Source of the DNA: Cercophora sp. LCS_1
Lineage: Eukaryota; Ascomycota; Sordariomycetes; Sordariales; Lasiosphaeriaceae
Length of the DNA: 64,000 nucleotides
Direction: 5' to 3'
Assembly: GCA_036250225.1 (NCBI GenBank)
Contig: JAPZLL010000002.1
Coordinates: 1,116,001-1,180,000 of the forward strand
The notes under the pieces are model-generated. The model saw nothing but the letters and a program-made list of their open reading frames with translations, searched no databases and had not been told where the DNA came from. The translations under genes and the position numbers were made by a program. Of this stretch, positions 1 through 10,863 are shown one piece after another; the stretch's first letter is position 1, and every line of letters begins with the position of its first letter.

Positions 1-804
1 CGTTTTCGGAACCCTGATGGAACGAGAAGAACGACGCGGTCGGGGCGGGGCCGAGGGCGTTCGACGAGGGCGCAAAACGACTGTTGCGTTGACGGTAGGA
101 TCCATACCCAGGGCGGCGCCTCTGAGATTGGTTTTTGCTCTGGGAGGAGCCCATCTAGTCGTTATGTTTCGTCGGCGACCCTTGCTTGGGTTTCCGTCGG
201 TCACGAGAGCGTGCTATCGGGTTCGTCGAGGCATTCCAAAACCCTGACTTTCGTATCTTCTATGTGTTGTAAAGCGCTTTGTAATCGAGTCCCCGTCTCA
301 GAATGATCGTAGGAGCGAGTGGTGACAAGGGATACACTGTTGCGTGTGTTACTCGAAGTCTCGCGCGTCGACTTGGTTTGGTGGTGTTCCGTGTGACTTG
401 AGTCGCCCGAGCATGGCGCCTTATCGCAATGGCGCCAGGGATCTGAGGCGTGCAGGGGCCGGGGTGATGCCCCTGGCGGTCGTCTGGCTCGTGCGCCAGA
501 TCCCGGCATTGCAGCGGCTCCCGCGGCAGGCACTTGACCCAACACCGCAGGATGACGAAATCCGGGGTTCAGTGAGGTTCCTGTCAACAACTCCAGCACC
601 GTACCCAGTAGATTCATGACAACCCCATGTTACCCCGTACAACAATACAGATCACCAACAAATACATATTTACCGTTTGTTTGGTAATAGATTTATGGAC
701 GAGTCTCCGTGGAATTAGGAGAATCTTGCGAAAACTTTCGATTCTGTTGCTTGTGGGGTATGCGCATCCAACCAACCCGCCTGTTGTTACAAATAAGTGC
801 TCTA
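1..804. other. Gene-poor left edge
   Basis: I see no supportable gene in these 0.8 kb. The open frames present on both strands are short, lack splice-linked partners and have arginine/proline-rich translations typical of GC-rich non-coding DNA. The stretch lies downstream of pex2, which is transcribed leftwards and stops at 805, so its right end should hold the pex2 3' UTR and poly(A) region. The rest may be flank of a gene beyond the left edge. Confidence 0.5.
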
Positions 805-2253
805 TTATGCCATGTCCTCACCCAACTCGTCTTCTTCTGCCTCGTAGTCTTCTGAGTCCGAATCAGTCGCCCCATCCGCATCGTCTGTGGTTTCTTGTCC
901 ATCAACGTCGTCAAAACTTGTTGGATCTTCGACCAGAACTCTAGAGCCATCTTCGCCGTCATCGGAACCCAGTTTCACGTCGTCGGCAAACACTACTGTT
1001 TTCGGCGAGGGTGACTTTGCTGGAGGCTCCAGGACATCTCCGCTCCACGGCTTGCATTCCTTGACCACCTCACCGCAACGAAGACACGGCCACCCATCCC
1101 CATCTTCCCGCTCCAGCCTCGTAGCAAGGCAGACGAAGCAATAAACACACCCACAGGGTATTGTCTCATATGGGTTTGTAATATCGGTTTGGGCTGAACC
1201 AATCACACCCGCCGAGACACCGGCGGCCATGATATCGTTTTCACTTGTTGCCGAGTTTTGGTCCTGGTAGCAGATCGCGCATGTGCGCTCTGGCAAGAAG
1301 GCAAATTCCCCCTTCTTCTCGCCACCCTCCCCACCGCCTGTGTTGATGATTTGCTTGGTTTTCCTCCACCATTTTGTGAGCCACCGCCTCCACTTATTGA
1401 TTCCCACCAGAGGCAACACAAATAATAGGAATTCGGTGAAAGCGTGCCAGACAAGTTGCCGATTCAGGTACTCAAAAGAAACCTCCCGGCTGACCTGGCT
1501 GGTAGGGGGCGCTAGGCGCATCCGCAGTATCCTATCCAAGAGTGTGCGATACCGACCGTGGAGCAAAAAGACGACAAATGAAGTAAACGCTGCCGTGGCA
1601 TGGATCGTTGAAGCGGTTGAAGTCCATCGCGATAGTCGTTGAACGCGAGGACTAGGCTGGTCGAAACCGTTGTCCTGGTCGAGGAGCCACGTCTCCCACT
1701 TGTTCCAGATGTAGTTCCCTCCAACCGTCACAAGCCCATAAAGAGATTTCTGAACCTTGCTTGGGGGTACCAATACAGCTCCTTTGTGTCTGGCATCGGT
1801 GTATTTGAGGTTCTGCAGCGCAGCGCCATATGTCGCATCGTGGTCCCAGATGGTTAACTTGAAGAGCACCGCCCGTAACGCTAGAAGAATCTCGTCTCGC
1901 CATTCATCTTTCAGAGAGTTTCCGCCTTGGCTAGCAACACCACCAAAGTACCGCAAAGCATCGCCGACCTGTGACCGAAGCAACTCCACCAGCTCCTCGT
2001 CGAGCAGCTCGGCGTCAACCTGACCGACGCGGAAAGCCGGTCGAGTTCCTTCGCGACTCGATATGGTATCCCACAGCGTTAACGTGGAGTTTCCTAGTCT
2101 TCGTAGGAGAGGCGACTGCGTGGCTTCGATGCGCGTCCGCAGTTGGGACTCGGAACGTTGAGCAGCGAAACGAGCCGCGAGCTCGGCTTCCCGTGCCTGC
2201 CGCCGGGCGGCCAGCCGTTCTTGGGCTTGGGCAAAAGAGTTCGTGTCGCTCAT
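805..2253 (-). CDS. pex2: Peroxisomal RING E3 ligase Pex2
   Basis: Single-exon gene of 482 residues. Pex2 is one of three RING peroxins (with Pex10 and Pex12) that ubiquitinate the import receptor Pex5 at the peroxisomal membrane so that it can be recycled. The N-terminal two thirds match the Pex2/Pex12 membrane domain, with hydrophobic stretches around residues 215-232 and 270-290. A zinc RING follows at about 325-395: Cys325, Cys328, a long spacer, then Cys367, Cys369, Cys372, Cys375 and the Cys390/Cys393 pair. The tail after about 420 is very acidic. The position that is His in a classical C3HC4 RING appears to be Cys369. The ATG at 2253 is the first in frame and is followed by an Arg/Ala-rich amphipathic leader. 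The gene is divergent from the dehydrogenase fusion at 2908. Family assignment is firm; the metal-ligand reading is mine. Confidence 0.92.
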   Translation of the reverse strand: MSDTNSFAQAQERLAARRQAREAELAARFAAQRSESQLRTRIEATQSPLLRRLGNSTLTLWDTISSREGTRPAFRVGQVDAELLDEELVELLRSQVGDALRYFGGVASQGGNSLKDEWRDEILLALRAVLFKLTIWDHDATYGAALQNLKYTDARHKGAVLVPPSKVQKSLYGLVTVGGNYIWNKWETWLLDQDNGFDQPSPRVQRLSRWTSTASTIHATAAFTSFVVFLLHGRYRTLLDRILRMRLAPPTSQVSREVSFEYLNRQLVWHAFTEFLLFVLPLVGINKWRRWLTKWWRKTKQIINTGGGEGGEKKGEFAFLPERTCAICYQDQNSATSENDIMAAGVSAGVIGSAQTDITNPYETIPCGCVYCFVCLATRLEREDGDGWPCLRCGEVVKECKPWSGDVLEPPAKSPSPKTVVFADDVKLGSDDGEDGSRVLVEDPTSFDDVDGQETTDDADGATDSDSEDYEAEEDELGEDMA

Positions 2254-2907
2254 TGCATCGGGAGTCTTGAGGTATCTTGGATCAATCCGGTTCTTGGATG
2301 TCGGTTCAGACTGTCGAATCGCATGGTTGAAAGGGCGGCTTCACATCATGTGTCTGGCTTATTTGGGGCGCGAGTTGGGATGGGGTCGTGCCATTTGATG
2401 ACGAGCCGAGGTTGTGATCAGAGCAGGGGTCCGGCTAAGCTCGGACCAGCTATAGGTCTTGGCAGGATATCCATGTCAGTCAAGAAGGTATTGCACGTCA
2501 GGGTCCACGGGTCCTCGACCTCCAACACTTCCAGGTCGTAATCCCTATGTTGAACCTTGTCACTTCAGCCTCCGAAAGCACCGGAAATAGCGAAATGGTA
2601 TTCTCCCAGCGCCTATTTGAACTCAAACGCCCGACATGCTGCCTCTCCGAGAACTCCGGGCTGTGTAACCGCTAACGCAACAATCAAAGCCAATGATGAG
2701 GAGACCCCGGCGGCCGCGAGAAGGGCCCGTCATGCCCGCGTCTCACTTGCTTAGAGTTTTGACCGTTGCGTAGGAGCTCAATGCAGCACCTAACGGGGAA
2801 ATCTCCGGACCCGGAGTATAGGTAATGGTTAGCTCTTTATAATGGGGGATGCCAGTGGGGAGGAGAGTGCCCAGTCTGGCGAGTGAGAGTGGCAAACTTC
2901 TGATCCA
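2254..2907. promoter_or_regulatory. Divergent promoter, pex2 / dehydrogenase fusion
   Basis: These 654 bp separate two divergently transcribed genes and must hold both 5' regions. No gene is supported here. One CCGAGG hexamer lies at 2406-2411; this is the core known for the fatty-acid regulators FarA/FarB of filamentous fungi, which control peroxisomal genes. One hexamer in this length is close to chance, so this is only suggestive. Confidence 0.45.
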
Positions 2908-4819
2908 ATGTCTTACAACACCTCAACTCCTACCATGGCCTCCTGGAAGCTTCCCTCGACCGTTGGGAGGTCCGTCGGCATCCTCGGTGCAGGTGTCCTG
3001 GGCCGTCGAATCGGCGCATGCTGGGCATCAGCTGGGTACAAAGTGCACATCTGCGATCTCGATGCTTCCCAGACCGCAGGTGCGCTGGAGTACATCAAAC
3101 ACGAACTCTGGCGGTACAAGCCAACCGTCAATCCCGACAAAATTTCCGTCAAAGCTTTTCAAGACCTAGAACTCACTGTCGAGGACTCCTGGCTGGTCAT
3201 CGAGTGTGTCCCCGAGAAGCTCAACCTCAAGCAAGATGTATTCGCCGAGCTCGAAAAGGTGGCACGAAAGGACGCAATTTTTGCAACAAACTCATCGTCT
3301 TACAAGTCTCGAGAGCTGACAGGCAAGGTCAGCCCCGAGACGGCTCGACGCATGGTAAATATGCACTATATCATCCCCCCCGGGATTCGTCTTGTCGAAA
3401 TCATGACCAGCGGTTCCACCCACGAGGAGATCTTTCCTTTTCTGGAAAAGCACCTGCGGTCTTCTGGGATGCTTCCGCTCATGGTCCATCGAGAATCAAC
3501 GGGGTTCGTGGTGAATCGCGTCTGGGCGGCAATCAAGCGGGAGTGTTTGATGGTTTTGTCTGAAGGTATTGCGTCGCCATCTGAACTCGACGCTGCTTGG
3601 ACCGAAATGTTCATCAAGGACGGAAATCCACCGTGTGCCATGATGGACTCTGTTGGTCTTGATACGATATCTCTCATTGAACAACACTACATCAAAGAGC
3701 GCGGCATCAAGGATGAGGGTGTCATCGACTACCTACAGAAGTACATTGACGAGGGTCGACTCGGGGCGAAATGCAGCAAAGGTGGCCTCCACCCCCCTGG
3801 CCACACCACCAAGACAGCGGGACAAGAGCAAACCGCGTACGACAATATCAACGCACCGTCGCTGTATATCCTGGATCTTGGATTGGCCAACGAGCCAAGC
3901 GAAGTTTACAAAAAGGGACGGATTCTCGTTGGAAGTGCCGATGGCAAATCACCGCTTCGAACTGTTGTAGATCGCCAACCCATGCCTGATGGCATCGCTC
4001 TTAGTCCTTCGGCTGGAAAGATTTTCTGGACGAACATGGGGGTCCCCAATATCAACGACGGCTCAATTATGTCGTCGAACCTGGACGGAAGCAACATCCA
4101 GGTCATCATCCCGTCAGGGGTTGTACACACTCCAAAACAGCTAGCTGTTGACACAGAAAGCGGCAAGTTGTACTTTTCAGATCGTGAGGGAATGCGAGTC
4201 TTCCGCTGCAACCCTGATGGCTCTGGGCTAGAGACCTTGATTCAGACAGGAGATTGGAAACGGGGGTTCCAGGACAAGAAGCTCTGGTGCGTTGGTATCG
4301 CTGTTGCGCCACGGGAAGGGAAGTTCTACTGGACGCAAAAGGGGCAATCCAAGGGCTCTGAAGGCCGGATCCTCCGGGCCTCAATGAATATGCCCCCTGG
4401 CGCCAATGCTTCGACAAGGAAGGATATCGAATGCCTTTTCAGCGGGCTTCCAGAGCCCATCGACCTTGAGATTGACGAAGAAGGCCGTGCAATGTACTGG
4501 ACAGACCGCGGCGAGCTCCCACTCGGTAACAGCCTCAATCGCGTGTCGCTTGACGAGGCAGGGCAGTACGGAAATCATCAAATCCTAGCACGGAATCTCC
4601 ACGAGGCGATCGGGCTCGCACTTGATAAGAAAAACCGCCATATATACGCAACAGGGCTGTAAGAACCCCTTTCCTTTTTGCAATGTCATTTCTTCAAGCA
4701 ATTGACGTCTATTTTGCAGTGGCGGGGCTGTCTATCGATTCAACATGGATGGTGGTGATAGGATGAAGTTCTACGAGGACGAGGGAGCGTTTGCTGGAAT
4801 TGCCCTCTGCGACGTTTAG
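2908..4819 (+). CDS. 3-hydroxyacyl-CoA dehydrogenase fused to a YWTD-like beta-propeller
   Basis: Two exons, 2908-4658 and 4720-4819 (intron 4659-4719), giving about 616 residues. Residues 20-185 form an NAD-binding Rossmann domain of the 3-hydroxyacyl-CoA dehydrogenase family, with GAGVLG at 27-32 and an acidic residue ending beta-2. Asn128, His153 and Glu164 align with the family's catalytic residues. Residues 190-295 match the C-terminal helical domain. From about 310 to the end the protein carries at least five YWTD/SMP-30-like propeller blades, recognisable as IFWT, LYFSD, FYWT and MYWTD strands each followed by a DGS- or LDE-type turn. Splicing the last exon completes a further blade (AVYRFNMDGG). 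No PTS1 tripeptide is present; the chain ends CDV. Known: the dehydrogenase family oxidises 3-hydroxyacyl-CoA or related hydroxy acids. Inferred: the propeller may bind or hydrolyse a linked substrate such as a lactone. ATG 2908 was chosen; ATG 2935 is an alternative. Confidence 0.85.
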
Positions 4820-5744
4820 GCGCACTCATCCGACTGTATTGTGTTGCATGAATTCTGTCCTACATAGATTTTCCAGATAGACAGCTTAGAGGTCACAACT
4901 CAAAGGCATCCGTCCAAGTCCTGGACAAAATAAAGGGCTCACAGAAACACAGTCGTGGGGATATTCATCCACTGAAAAGGAGTATATCAAAGATCCCGAT
5001 GCATTATTTAGTATTCGAATGCGTCAAGATACTGTTAAAATGCTTTGGAATTTTTTATTGACGCCTATTATGATTTACACTACCTGCCCAGGCCACTTGA
5101 GGTGAAATCAACTGGATTTACTGTGCCGATATTTTGTCATCAACTTGCCACCGTTCTTGTAAGAGACGCAATCTGATTGGCCCGCTGCCATGAACCGCTC
5201 TTTCATTCCAGAAGCCGTCCGAACTGGCTGTGTCTTGGCCTGTGGAGGTCCCTAAAAATGCATCTCTCTCAATATAGGTATCCCTTAGTATCTCTTCTGC
5301 CAAATTAGGGTCATTTTTTATAGAATTATTTGTCGGTCCAGCCTTTTTCGCGACTCCTGCTTCTAACCCCTAACCCTCGACAGGATTCTCAGCCGCTGTG
5401 TCGTCTGAAGTCCTCAATGGCAATGGCATTGGATTGGGATTCCAAACGACGGTTTCCTGGGTGAAAATATGGTTAAACACGCGACCCACCGTGAAACAGA
5501 AATGCAGAACGTACGAAATGCAACCATAACATACCTAGGGGGGCCCGCGAGCAACTGGTGCCTGATTCGACAGTCCTTGATAAGATAACATTGTTTGGTG
5601 ACAATCGATTGGAACCCCACCTGAGGGGCAGCTCCAGACCTCCCCGCCAACATCAGCCTGCTTAGAGGCTGCAACCAACGGCGCTATTCGCAACGATCTC
5701 CTTTTACGACGCGACGCGCCCCTTCAGTATCCCAGATCTGCGGA
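4820..5744. other. Intergenic, 3' of the dehydrogenase fusion and promoter of kap120
   Basis: No gene is supported. The first part (to about 5090) is AT-richer and suits a 3' UTR/terminator. A CTAACCCCTAACCCT motif at 5363-5377, about 370 bp upstream of the importin start, resembles two units of the telomere-type repeat, which doubles as a promoter box for TTAGGG-binding factors in fungi. Confidence 0.45.
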
Positions 5745-8700
5745 ATGAACTTCGCAATCGAAGTGCCTGGGGAGGCAACCCCTTTCAACATCTTTGAGTT
5801 GGGAAAGGCTCTGGAAGCGGCTGCGACATCCACCGACAACGCACAGCGACAGTCTGCCGGCCAGCAGCTCCAAGCTTGGGAGTCCCAGCCTGAATACTTT
5901 ACCGCCCTCCAGGTGAGCCTACTTCCCCATCTGCACAACGTTTGCCAGTCACTCACAAGTAATTCATCTTGCAGACTATCTTCCTCGACAAATCCATCCG
6001 AACGGAGACTCGACTCCTTGCCATAATCCTCCTCAAAAATGGCATAGACAAATACTGGAGACATACCGCCAGACATGCCATCAAGCCCCCACAGAAAGAG
6101 CTTCTCCGCTCGCGTCTCCTTCAGGGTTCAGTCGGCGAAGAGGAAAGGAGCTTGTCGCTCCATAATGCCCTCGTGACGGCGAAGATTGTCCGGATAGACT
6201 ACCCAACCGAGTGGCCCGATGCATTGCCAACAATTATTGGCGCCACCAGATCGTCCAAGGATGGAAACCCCGCTCATCTCAGCGGCGCCCTACTGGTCCT
6301 TCTTCGAGTTGTCAAGGAGTTAGGTACAGCTCGTTTGAGGAAGTCTCAAACTGCTCTCCAGGCCGTCACCCCCGAACTAGTTCAACTCCTTGGAGAAATA
6401 TACACCCAGAAAACTGCCTATTGGCAACAGTTCTTCACCAAAGGTCAAGGTGATGAGGATGATGCCGATTATGCCATGCAAAACAGTCTCACAGCACTCA
6501 AAATCCTACGGAGGCTTGTGACTGTGGGCTATGAAAACCCGCATGCCGATGGGATGGTTCAAGGGTTTTGGTCGCTTTCACAATCCCAATTCGATCAGTT
6601 CCTTAGTGGCGTCGGCAACGATTCCTGGATCCCCGTCCCATTTCAAGACCTGGTCGGCAAACACCTCATCCAGTTCACCAAACTCCACATCGACATGAGT
6701 GAGCTGCATCCCGCGAGCTTCTGCGTCCTTCCAAACTCGATTCCGCTGGCAAAGGCATACTGGAATTTGGTGAAAGAGTTTTCAGATGTCTTTGAGAAAT
6801 CCGGGGGTATCAGGGAGAGTTCATCCGTCGAGACATCGGGAGGCAACCCCAAGCATGAAGGCCCGCTCTCTGAGAAACTCGCTCTCAAAGGACTGTTGCT
6901 TCTTCGAAGCTGCATTGCCATCGCATACAAACCGGTCCAGACGTTTAGATACCGGAGCCCAGAAGCAAAAGAGCTAGAAAAGCAGGCAATCGACATCATC
7001 CAAACTCAACTCTTGACCACAAGCTTCTTACTTGAGATGGTTCAAGTGATCATCAGCAAGCTCTTTATTTTCCGAAAGTCAGACCTCGAGGCCTGGGAGG
7101 AGGACCCCGAAGCTTGGGAGTCCCAAGAGAGGAACGAGGGCCAGGCGTTCGAGTGGGCCGTTCGTCCGTGTGCTGAGAGGCTCTTGATTGACCTGCTCAC
7201 CCACTACAAGGAACTCGGCAAGCCACTCCTCACTTACTGCGAGCTCGCCACAAAAGTTGATATGGACGTTGTCACCAAGGAGGCGGCATACTGCGCCTTG
7301 GGCTGTGCGGCATCAATTGTGCACGAAGCCTTCGACTTTGACCGGTTTCTCAACGCGACACTGGTTAAAGACGCACAATTACGAGACTCGATGGCCAAAC
7401 TTCTCCGCCGAAGAATTTCTATCTTACTCAGTCAGTGGATCCCGATCAAGATATCGAAGTCCAGCAGACCTGTGGTTTACGAGATATTCCGCCATCTCTT
7501 GAAGCCAGATGATCCACATAACGACGAGGTTGTACGGATAACTGCTGCGCGTCAGTTCAAGTGGATCGCCGAAGACTTTGAATTCGACGGCGAGGACTTC
7601 TTCCCGTTCGCCGCCGATTTCTTCAACCAACTCATCAGACTGCTCCAGGAAGTAGACAGCGACGAGACCAAGCTCGCGATATTGGCAACGATACGCGTTA
7701 TTGTCTTCCGCATGGACACCCATGTCGCACAGTTTGGGGATGCGATAATGTCGACCCTACCAACGATTTGGGAGTCAGCCGGTAGCGAGGAGTACATGAT
7801 CAAGCAGTCAATTCTTGCCATCATGTCAGCTTTGGTCATGTCGATGGGGACCAATTTCACACGCTTCCAGGGGGCTATTATCCCGTTGTTGGCAGACGCA
7901 ATGAACCCTGACTCAGCCCTTCATCTGCACCTCATTGAGGAATCCGTGGAGTTGTGGAAATCCGTTCTTGTTCAGAGCAAACCCCCATTGACACCGGAGT
8001 TGACACAGATGGTCCAGCTTGCGCTCCCACTTCTAGAGTACGATTCAGTGATTGCAAATCAGTGTCTGGAGATCACAAAGGGCTACATTTATCTTGCACC
8101 GGCAGCAATCCTCAGTGACGAACTCCGACGACCAACATTAGCTGCGCTGTCGAAGACGCTCGAAGTCAACAGCCGAGAACACAACAAGCTCGGAATTGAA
8201 TCGATTGAACTTATCATCCGTGTCGCTGAAGAGTTGGGCGGCTCCCAGGGTGTGACCGTTGTGATTCGGGACATGCTAGGGATTGGCCTCCTTCGGAGCA
8301 TCCTCGAACAACTCCATGGCGCCTGGGAAGCCAGCCAAACCACGGGACCGAACCGCAAAAGCAGCAGACTCAACTCTATCAAAGAGACGGATTACTTTGC
8401 CCTCCTGGCGCGCATCGCGTTGGCGGACCCAACAATATTTGTGGACATGCTATCAACCCTGGGAGGTTCTTTCGAATCTGTTTGGACGTGGCTCAGCAAC
8501 CGCTGGTTTGCCAACTTTGATTGCATGGCCGAGATTGAGAAGCAAAAGCTCTCCTGTCTCGCCCTCACACGAATCTGCGAACTGCCAAATCCCGTCCAGG
8601 GTCTCGTTCTTCACAACCTGCAAGATTACCTTTCCATGTGGACTGGCATCGTCACCGAAATGCGCGCTGGCACCGAAGGTATGGTAGCCAATGACACGTT

Positions 8701-8956
8701 GGTGTGGGCACCCGACGATTTACAGCCATATGATTACGAAACGCCGCTTGACACCTTCTCACGACAGTTTGCGGCCAAAGATCCAGTGCACACAGTGGTA
8801 ACGTATGATTTTGTACGATCACGGTTGGAGAACTTGGTGACAAGGGTTGGCGGCGAGCAGGCCTTTGAGGCAAACTGGGCGGTCAATGTTGACCGGGAGG
8901 TGCTGGTGGGCTTTCAAAAACTGAGCGAGCCGCAACAGCAGGAGATGCATTCTTAA
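5745..8956 (+). CDS. kap120: Importin-beta family karyopherin, Kap120/importin-11 type
   Basis: Two exons, 5745-5912 and 5975-8956 (intron 5913-5974), giving about 1049 residues. The chain is a helical HEAT-repeat karyopherin. An importin-beta N-terminal domain starts near residue 27 (AAATSTDNAQRQSAGQ, then FLDKSIRTETRLLAIILLKN), where Ran-GTP is bound in this family. The length and the order of conserved segments (DYPTEWPDALP, WIPIKISKSSRPVVYEIF, QFKWIAEDFEFDGEDFFPF) fit the Kap120/importin-11 branch rather than Kap95 or Kap123. Yeast Kap120 imports ribosome-biogenesis cargo; that role here is inferred. The first in-frame ATG sits at the start of a well-formed exon whose donor (GTGAGC) and acceptor (TTGCAG) keep the frame. 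Confidence 0.88.
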
Positions 8957-9491
8957 GGCGGCAGGGGAATATGGGAAGCGTGGCGTGTTGGCGAGCATGA
9001 CCTGGCCGTGTTCGGATGACGAATGATATCAGGCGTTAATTGTTGTATTGACACTGCGTAGGGTTGCATGGAGATAGCTTTCTGAATTCCCGGTTGCGAC
9101 GAATGGCAACATTCGGTGAGTCTCAGACAGATAAAAATTGGGTGGACAGACACCAGAACCCCAAAATCACGAGCACCTCTACGAATGAGCAATGCTTATT
9201 GCTTACTTAGTTACCCATAAATGCATGTGGACTGAAATGTAATGCCCCGGCTGCCACGACACTCAACATCGAACGGGCTCGCGACATACGCACACGTTCA
9301 AATAGCCACCTTGGAAACTGGTGGCATTACGCCCATGGCAACGACATGGGATATCATCCCATCACCGCTAGCAAAGCCTGCACACAACAAGACTCAAACT
9401 GGATCATTTTGGGTAATCCAGCTCATTTCCCACATGGCTTCAAGAGTCTCCCATTCGCCGGTCACTGCCGATGTTACATGATAGCCAGCCA
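8957..9491. other. Convergent intergenic spacer, kap120 / dsk2
   Basis: This is the 3' ends of two convergent genes. No gene is seen. A 17-bp imperfect palindrome at 9346-9362 (7-bp arms, 3-nt centre) lies in it and could be chance. Confidence 0.5.
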
Positions 9492-10863
9492 TCACGAACC
9501 GTTGAGCAGATGCTCAATGGCACCCTGGACGCTACCGCCACTGCGTCGAAGGGCCGCAACGTTCCGGTCAAAATCGAAGAAGCCCATATCATTGAGCTGC
9601 CGTAACTGCTCAGCATAACGCTCCTCTGGCGGTCTGTTATCCGCAGGAGCCGCAGCCTGTGACGGGGATCCTAACATCTGCAACATCTGCTGCATAGCCT
9701 CGGGTGAGATGGGCGGGAGGCCAAAAGGATTTGTTGTGGCGGCGTTTCCTTGGTTGGCCTGGAGCGGAAAGGTGCCAAAGAGATCCGCAAAGGGGTTTGG
9801 TGGTTGCTGGGGAGCGTTGCTGTTCTGTGGCTGAGTCCCCGCCGCGGCGCCAGCCGGCTCCGTTGGCCCAGGTTGAGTCGGCGCCGCAGCCGGGGGTGGT
9901 ATGCCGAACGGGTTTGCGCCACCGAACAGAGCAGCAAACGGGTTGGAAGCAGCGCTGCCGGCACCGGCACCGGCACCGGCACCGCCAGGGGGGGTCCCGA
10001 ACGGATTCAGCATAGCAAACGGATTCTGCGCTGCGCTGCTGTTACCGTCCCCAGCGGTGCCACCTTCGCTTCTCTGCGCACCGGGTGTGGTGTCTGTCAC
10101 GCCCGGAGCAGGAAACGAAGGGGCCCCACCGCCGCCCATCATTCTTCGCATCTGTGCTGCCATCCGTATAGCTTCCGGGTTTGTCATCATACTCCGGAAG
10201 TATGGGGACTGAAGCATCTCCCGTGCGTTCGGCATCCTCGCAAGCATGGGGTTCGACTGGATCATGTGGTCAACGAAGGCGGGATTGTTCAGGGCTTCGT
10301 TCATTGTCTGAGCGATAGCAGGGTTGGACAGCATTTCGGCCATTTCGTCCTCGCTAGGGGGGGCCCCCATCTACCAGCACAAGTCAGTTCCAAATCCGAT
10401 CAACTAATAAACATGGAAAATGGTGACTCACCCCTCCATCGGCACCGAAAAGGTCCCGGCTAGGTAGATTAGCATGGCCAGCAAACCGCGCGCCCGTGAG
10501 ACCAGCAAGGAGGTTGTTCGCGGAAGCGCCGGTGGCCATCTGCGGAACCGCTGGCGGGGTCGGTGTTGAAGCTGCGGCGGCGGCTGGTGTGGGGTTGCTC
10601 GCTGCGCTCTTGACCATGTGGATGGTGTTTTGATTCTTGATCTTGTAGACGCTCAAAGCATCGTCGTTCTTCATTACGCGACCTGAATATATCAAGCGCT
10701 GTCTCTCAACCGGGATATCCTCGAAATCGGCGCCGGCAAGCTTGGTCTTGAGTTCAAGCACAGTCGCAGTGTCGGGCATCGTAATCGTGTGCAACTTTTC
10801 GCTGGCCTTGACCTTAAACGTGATCTGGGTGGCATCAGTGGCCGTATCGGCGATGTCTGCCAT
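9492..10863 (-). CDS. dsk2: Ubiquilin-type proteasome shuttle Dsk2
   Basis: Two exons, 10432-10863 and 9492-10370 (intron 10371-10431), giving about 436 residues. The protein has the ubiquilin layout. A ubiquitin-like domain at about 13-85 (ITFKVKASEKLHTITM, then RLIYSGRVMKNDDAL) docks on the proteasome. STI1-type helices follow in the middle (MAEMLSNPAIAQTMNEALNN; SNPMLARMPNAREMLQSP). The linker is long and rich in Gly, Ala, Pro and NPF triplets. A UBA domain lies in the last 45 residues (LRQLNDMGFFDFDRNVAALR). It carries ubiquitinated clients to the proteasome in cytosol and nucleus. The start was taken at the ATG at 10863; an upstream in-frame ATG at 10881 would add six residues. The splice is phase 0 and joins DGG to MGAPP. 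Repeated Asn-Pro-Phe in the linker is a possible EH-domain ligand. Confidence 0.93.
9961..9984. repeat. (GCACCG)4 coding microsatellite in dsk2
   Basis: Four perfect hexamer units inside the dsk2 linker, encoding an alternating Gly-Ala run on the minus strand. Unit-number changes would keep the frame, so length polymorphism between strains is expected. Confidence 0.85.

Noticed and set aside
201..617. 138-residue minus-strand frame near the left edge
   Set aside because: Pro/Arg/Ser-rich translation without family similarity; overlapping plus-strand frames are equally plausible, so neither is supported.
5363..5377. Interpretation as an internal telomere or chromosome fusion scar
   Set aside because: Only two imperfect units are present, and single-copy genes continue on both sides; a promoter box is the simpler reading.
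9346..9362. Palindrome between the kap120 and dsk2 3' ends
   Set aside because: Seven-bp arms with a 3-nt centre; no U tract or conserved context to call a terminator in a eukaryote.
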